A DNA stretch of 64,000 bases, taken from positions 7,244,256-7,308,255 of the forward strand of contig NZ_CP071793.1 in the NCBI RefSeq assembly GCF_017498545.1. The letters run 5' to 3'. This DNA is from Sulfidibacter corallicola. GTDB lineage: Bacteria; Acidobacteriota; Holophagae; Acanthopleuribacterales; Acanthopleuribacteraceae. Shown one piece after another: positions 61,770 through 64,000 of the stretch (the stretch's first letter is position 1; every line of letters starts with the position of its first letter). Position numbers and translations under genes: made by a program. A model generated the notes under the pieces. It saw only the letters and a program-made list of their open reading frames with translations, searched no databases and had not been told where the DNA came from.

Positions 61770-62550
61770 GGCAGTGCCCGTATCCCAAAAGATTCGAGGT
61801 GCCAGGTAGGTGCGACGGCCCGTCGCACCCTAGAACCCCAACCGTGGGAGGAGTCGAACCCGAAAGTAAAAACCCCTTCGACACGAAACGGGCAACCCAT
61901 CGGAGGTTGCCACATCGCATTGCCCGGATCTCAAGAGAGCCGCGGCGCCAGGTAGGTGCGACGGCCCGTCGCACCCTAGAGCCCCAACCGTGGAAGGAGT
62001 CGAACCCGAAAGTAAAAACCTCTTCGACGCGAAACGGGCAACCCATCGGAGGTTGCTACATCGCATTACCCGGATCCCAAGAGAGACGCGGCGCCAGGTA
62101 GGTGCGACGGCCCGTCGCACCATAGGACCCCAGCCGTGGAAGGTGTCCAGCCCGAAAGAACAAACCCGTTCGAAACGGGCAACCCATCGGAGGTTGCCAC
62201 ATCGCATTACCCGGATCCCAAGAGAGCCTCGGTGCCAGGTAGGTGCGACGGCCCGTCGCACCCTAGAACCCCAACCGTGGAAGGAGTCGAACCCGAAAGT
62301 AAAAACCTCTTCGACACGAAACGGGCAACCCATCGGAGGTTGCCACACCGCATTGCCCGGATCTCAAGAGAGACGCGGCGCCAGGTAGGTGCGACGGCCC
62401 GTCGCACCCTAGAACCCCAACCGTAGAAGGTGTCCAGCCCGAAAGAACGAACCCGTTCGAAGCGAGCAACCCATCGGAGGTTGCCACGCGGCAGTGCCGC
62501 ATCCCAAAAGAATCGCGGTACCAGGCAGATATGACGGCCCGTCGCCCGCG
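61770..62550. repeat. Tandem array of ~146-bp units with two hairpins each
   Basis: The palindrome GGTGCGACGG-CCCGTCGCACC recurs at 61809, 61955, 62101, 62242 and 62388, with a decayed copy near 62529, so units are 146 or 141 bp. Each unit also has GGGCAACC-CATCGGA-GGTTGCC, a second hairpin, and the unpaired blocks CGAACCCGAAAGTAAAAACC and CCCCAACCGTGGAAGG. Units differ by point changes and one 5-bp deletion. Frames run open across the array on both strands, but they merely follow the repeat. The array fills the gap ahead of the NRPS gene at 62627. Confidence 0.88.
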
Positions 62551-62626
62551 AAGACCCCGAACTTTTCCCAATCACGATCGACCCCATCATCTGAGGGACT
62601 TTGGCTCATAGAGAGGAACGCAGCGC

Positions 62627-64000
62627 ATGACCAACGGAAAGAAAACCAACATTCAAGCGATCTACCCCCTTTCGCCCATGCAGAAGGGCATTTTATTCCA
62701 CGCGTTGCGGGAGGAGGGCTCCGACGCCTACTTCATGCAGCTTCACGGGGAACTGGCCGGTCGGTTGGATCCCGAGGCCTTTCGCGAGGCCTGGCTCCAG
62801 GTGGTCATGCGCCACGACGTGTTCCGCACCCTGTTCGTGTGGAAGGATCGCGACGAACCGATCCAGGTGGTGCTGGCCCGGATCAAACTGCCCTGGAGGG
62901 TGTTGGATTGGCGCGACCTGGATGCTCCGGAGCGCGACGCCCGCTTGGCCTCGTTTCTTCAGGAAGACCGTCGCGAGGGCCTGAAACTCGACAAGGCCCC
63001 GCTGATGCGCATGACGCTGATTCGCACGGCCGATGACCGTCACTGGTTCGTGTGGAGCACCCACCACATCCTGCTCGACGCCTGGTGCAAGAAATTGGTG
63101 CTGAACGAGGTGGCCACCACCTACGGCGCGCTGGTGCGCGGCCGGGAACCGCAACTTCCCTCGGTGCCGCCCTACCAGTCCTACATTCGCTGGTTGAAGC
63201 GCCAGGACCTCGATCGGGCCGAGGGGTTTTGGCGCTCCTGCCTCGACGGGTTCGGCGCCCCGACGCGCCTGCCGCGGGACACGACCGACTGGGTTGCCCG
63301 GGGCGGGGTCGATCGCGATGCGGCCGAGCGCTACGGCGCCAGAGAGTTTCGTCTCTCCGGTGACCACACCGACCGTTTGGTGGAACTGGCGCGTGCCCAC
63401 CGGCTGACCGTCAACACCCTGGTCCAGGCCTGCTGGGCCGCCACCTTGCACGCTTTCGGTGGCGACCGCGACCTGGTGTTCGGCGTCACCCTTTCCGGCC
63501 GGCCCGAGGAGTTGCCCGGCGTGGCCTCCATGATCGGGCTCTTCATCAATACCTTGCCGATGCGCATCGCCTATCGCGGTGACCGCTCCTTGCGCGACTG
63601 GATGGATGAGATCCAGGCGCGTCAAATGGATTTGACCCGGTATGGCTACACCCCGCTTTTCGAGATCCAGGGTTGGAGCAAGCGGTCGGCGGGGAGTCCG
63701 CTGTTCGAAAGCATCCTCATCTTCCAGAACTACCCGCGCGAAGCCGAGGAGCCCGGTCCGGAAATCGCGCCTTCCGAGCACGACGTGGCGCTTTCGGGGA
63801 TCGACGTCACCGGGACCGCGGCCTATCCGCTCTCGCTGACCGCCTCGCTGCGACGCGAGCTGTCGCTACAACTGAATTTTGATCGCGATCAATTCCGCCA
63901 AAACACCGTCGATCGGATGGTTACCTTGTTGGAGCGGTTGCTGAACGGTCTGGAAACCGCCTTCGAGGAAGGGCTCGATCGATGGATTGCGCGGGCTGCC
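62627..64000 (+). CDS. NRPS, 5' part (DCL-type condensation domain; runs off the window)
   Basis: The first 458 codons of a further NRPS gene are present. The protein opens NIQAIYPLSPMQKGILFHAL, the typical start of condensation domains that accept a D-configured donor, and has HHILLDAW (HHxxxDG with Ala for Gly, frequent in this clade). Later motifs are GVTLSGRPEELPGV, MIGLFINTLPMRI and SPLFESILIFQNYP. This fits the preceding NRPS, whose last domain makes D-Ser. The ATG at 62627 follows GAGAGGAACGCAGCGC. The downstream domains, and presumably the thioesterase, lie beyond 64000. Confidence 0.93.
   Translation, partial: MTNGKKTNIQAIYPLSPMQKGILFHALREEGSDAYFMQLHGELAGRLDPEAFREAWLQVVMRHDVFRTLFVWKDRDEPIQVVLARIKLPWRVLDWRDLDAPERDARLASFLQEDRREGLKLDKAPLMRMTLIRTADDRHWFVWSTHHILLDAWCKKLVLNEVATTYGALVRGREPQLPSVPPYQSYIRWLKRQDLDRAEGFWRSCLDGFGAPTRLPRDTTDWVARGGVDRDAAERYGAREFRLSGDHTDRLVELARAHRLTVNTLVQACWAATLHAFGGDRDLVFGVTLSGRPEELPGVASMIGLFINTLPMRIAYRGDRSLRDWMDEIQARQMDLTRYGYTPLFEIQGWSKRSAGSPLFESILIFQNYPREAEEPGPEIAPSEHDVALSGIDVTGTAAYPLSLTASLRRELSLQLNFDRDQFRQNTVDRMVTLLERLLNGLETAFEEGLDRWIARAA

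Noticed and set aside
61713..62426. Repeated open frames on both strands of the 146-bp array
   Set aside because: The frames only follow the DNA repeat, switch between units of 141 and 146 bp, and lack ribosome binding sites; no repeat protein is supported.

Overview
The window looks like a chromosomal stretch of a GC-rich, predatory or host-associated bacterium. Features pointing that way are a Ser/Thr kinase fused to TPRs, VgrG/PAAR/DUF4123 effector genes, a large NRPS/PKS locus, a group II intron, and intergenic DNA full of dispersed repeats. My best guess is Acidobacteriota of the Acanthopleuribacter/Sulfidibacter kind, with a myxobacterium or planctomycete as alternatives. This rests on gene style only and is not proven.

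Layout. (1) 1-7.9 kb: a copy of a dispersed repeat, an exported CE4 polysaccharide deacetylase behind a tandem palindromic site, a membrane Ser/Thr kinase with TPRs, a group II intron (reverse transcriptase plus a recognisable domain V) lying against another copy of the same repeat, then a ~270-bp tandem repeat. (2) 7.9-17.3 kb: a type VI secretion effector island. It holds VgrG (-), a PoNi-like immunity gene, PAAR, a DUF4123 adaptor, a WHH nuclease toxin, a SUKH immunity gene, a CDC123-like ATP-grasp protein and a WD40 protein. (3) 17.3-23.4 kb: repeat-rich DNA with a membrane-anchored helical-repeat protein, a very small transcription unit with a leader ORF and hairpin between two related repeats, and an M28 peptidase. 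(4) 23.4 kb to the right edge: a biosynthetic gene cluster that continues out of the window.

The cluster reads in order: TubC docking-C-A(Gly)-PCP-Cy-A(Cys)[Ox]-PCP-KS-AT-KR-DH-ACP; TubC docking-C; TauD oxygenase; C*-A-PCP-C; TauD; C*-A(Asp)-PCP-C-TauD; C*-A(Asn)-PCP-C-A(Ser)-PCP-E; ABC exporter; beta-propeller protein; a 146-bp repeat array; and a new NRPS starting with a DCL-type C domain. C* is a condensation-like domain without the HHxxxDG motif. The predicted backbone is Gly-thiazole-C2 unit-X-Asp-Asn-D-Ser-..., with up to three residues beta-hydroxylated.

The most notable feature is a module type used three times: canonical C, then a TauD-like Fe(II)/2-oxoglutarate oxygenase, then C*-A-PCP. 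The C/TauD and TauD/C* junctions are open (separate genes) in the first two modules, and the C-TauD junction is fused in the third. I infer that C* is an interface-type domain presenting the aminoacyl-PCP to the oxygenase. No thioesterase, MbtH protein or type VI structural genes are visible in this window. Substrate codes were read by eye and are predictions.
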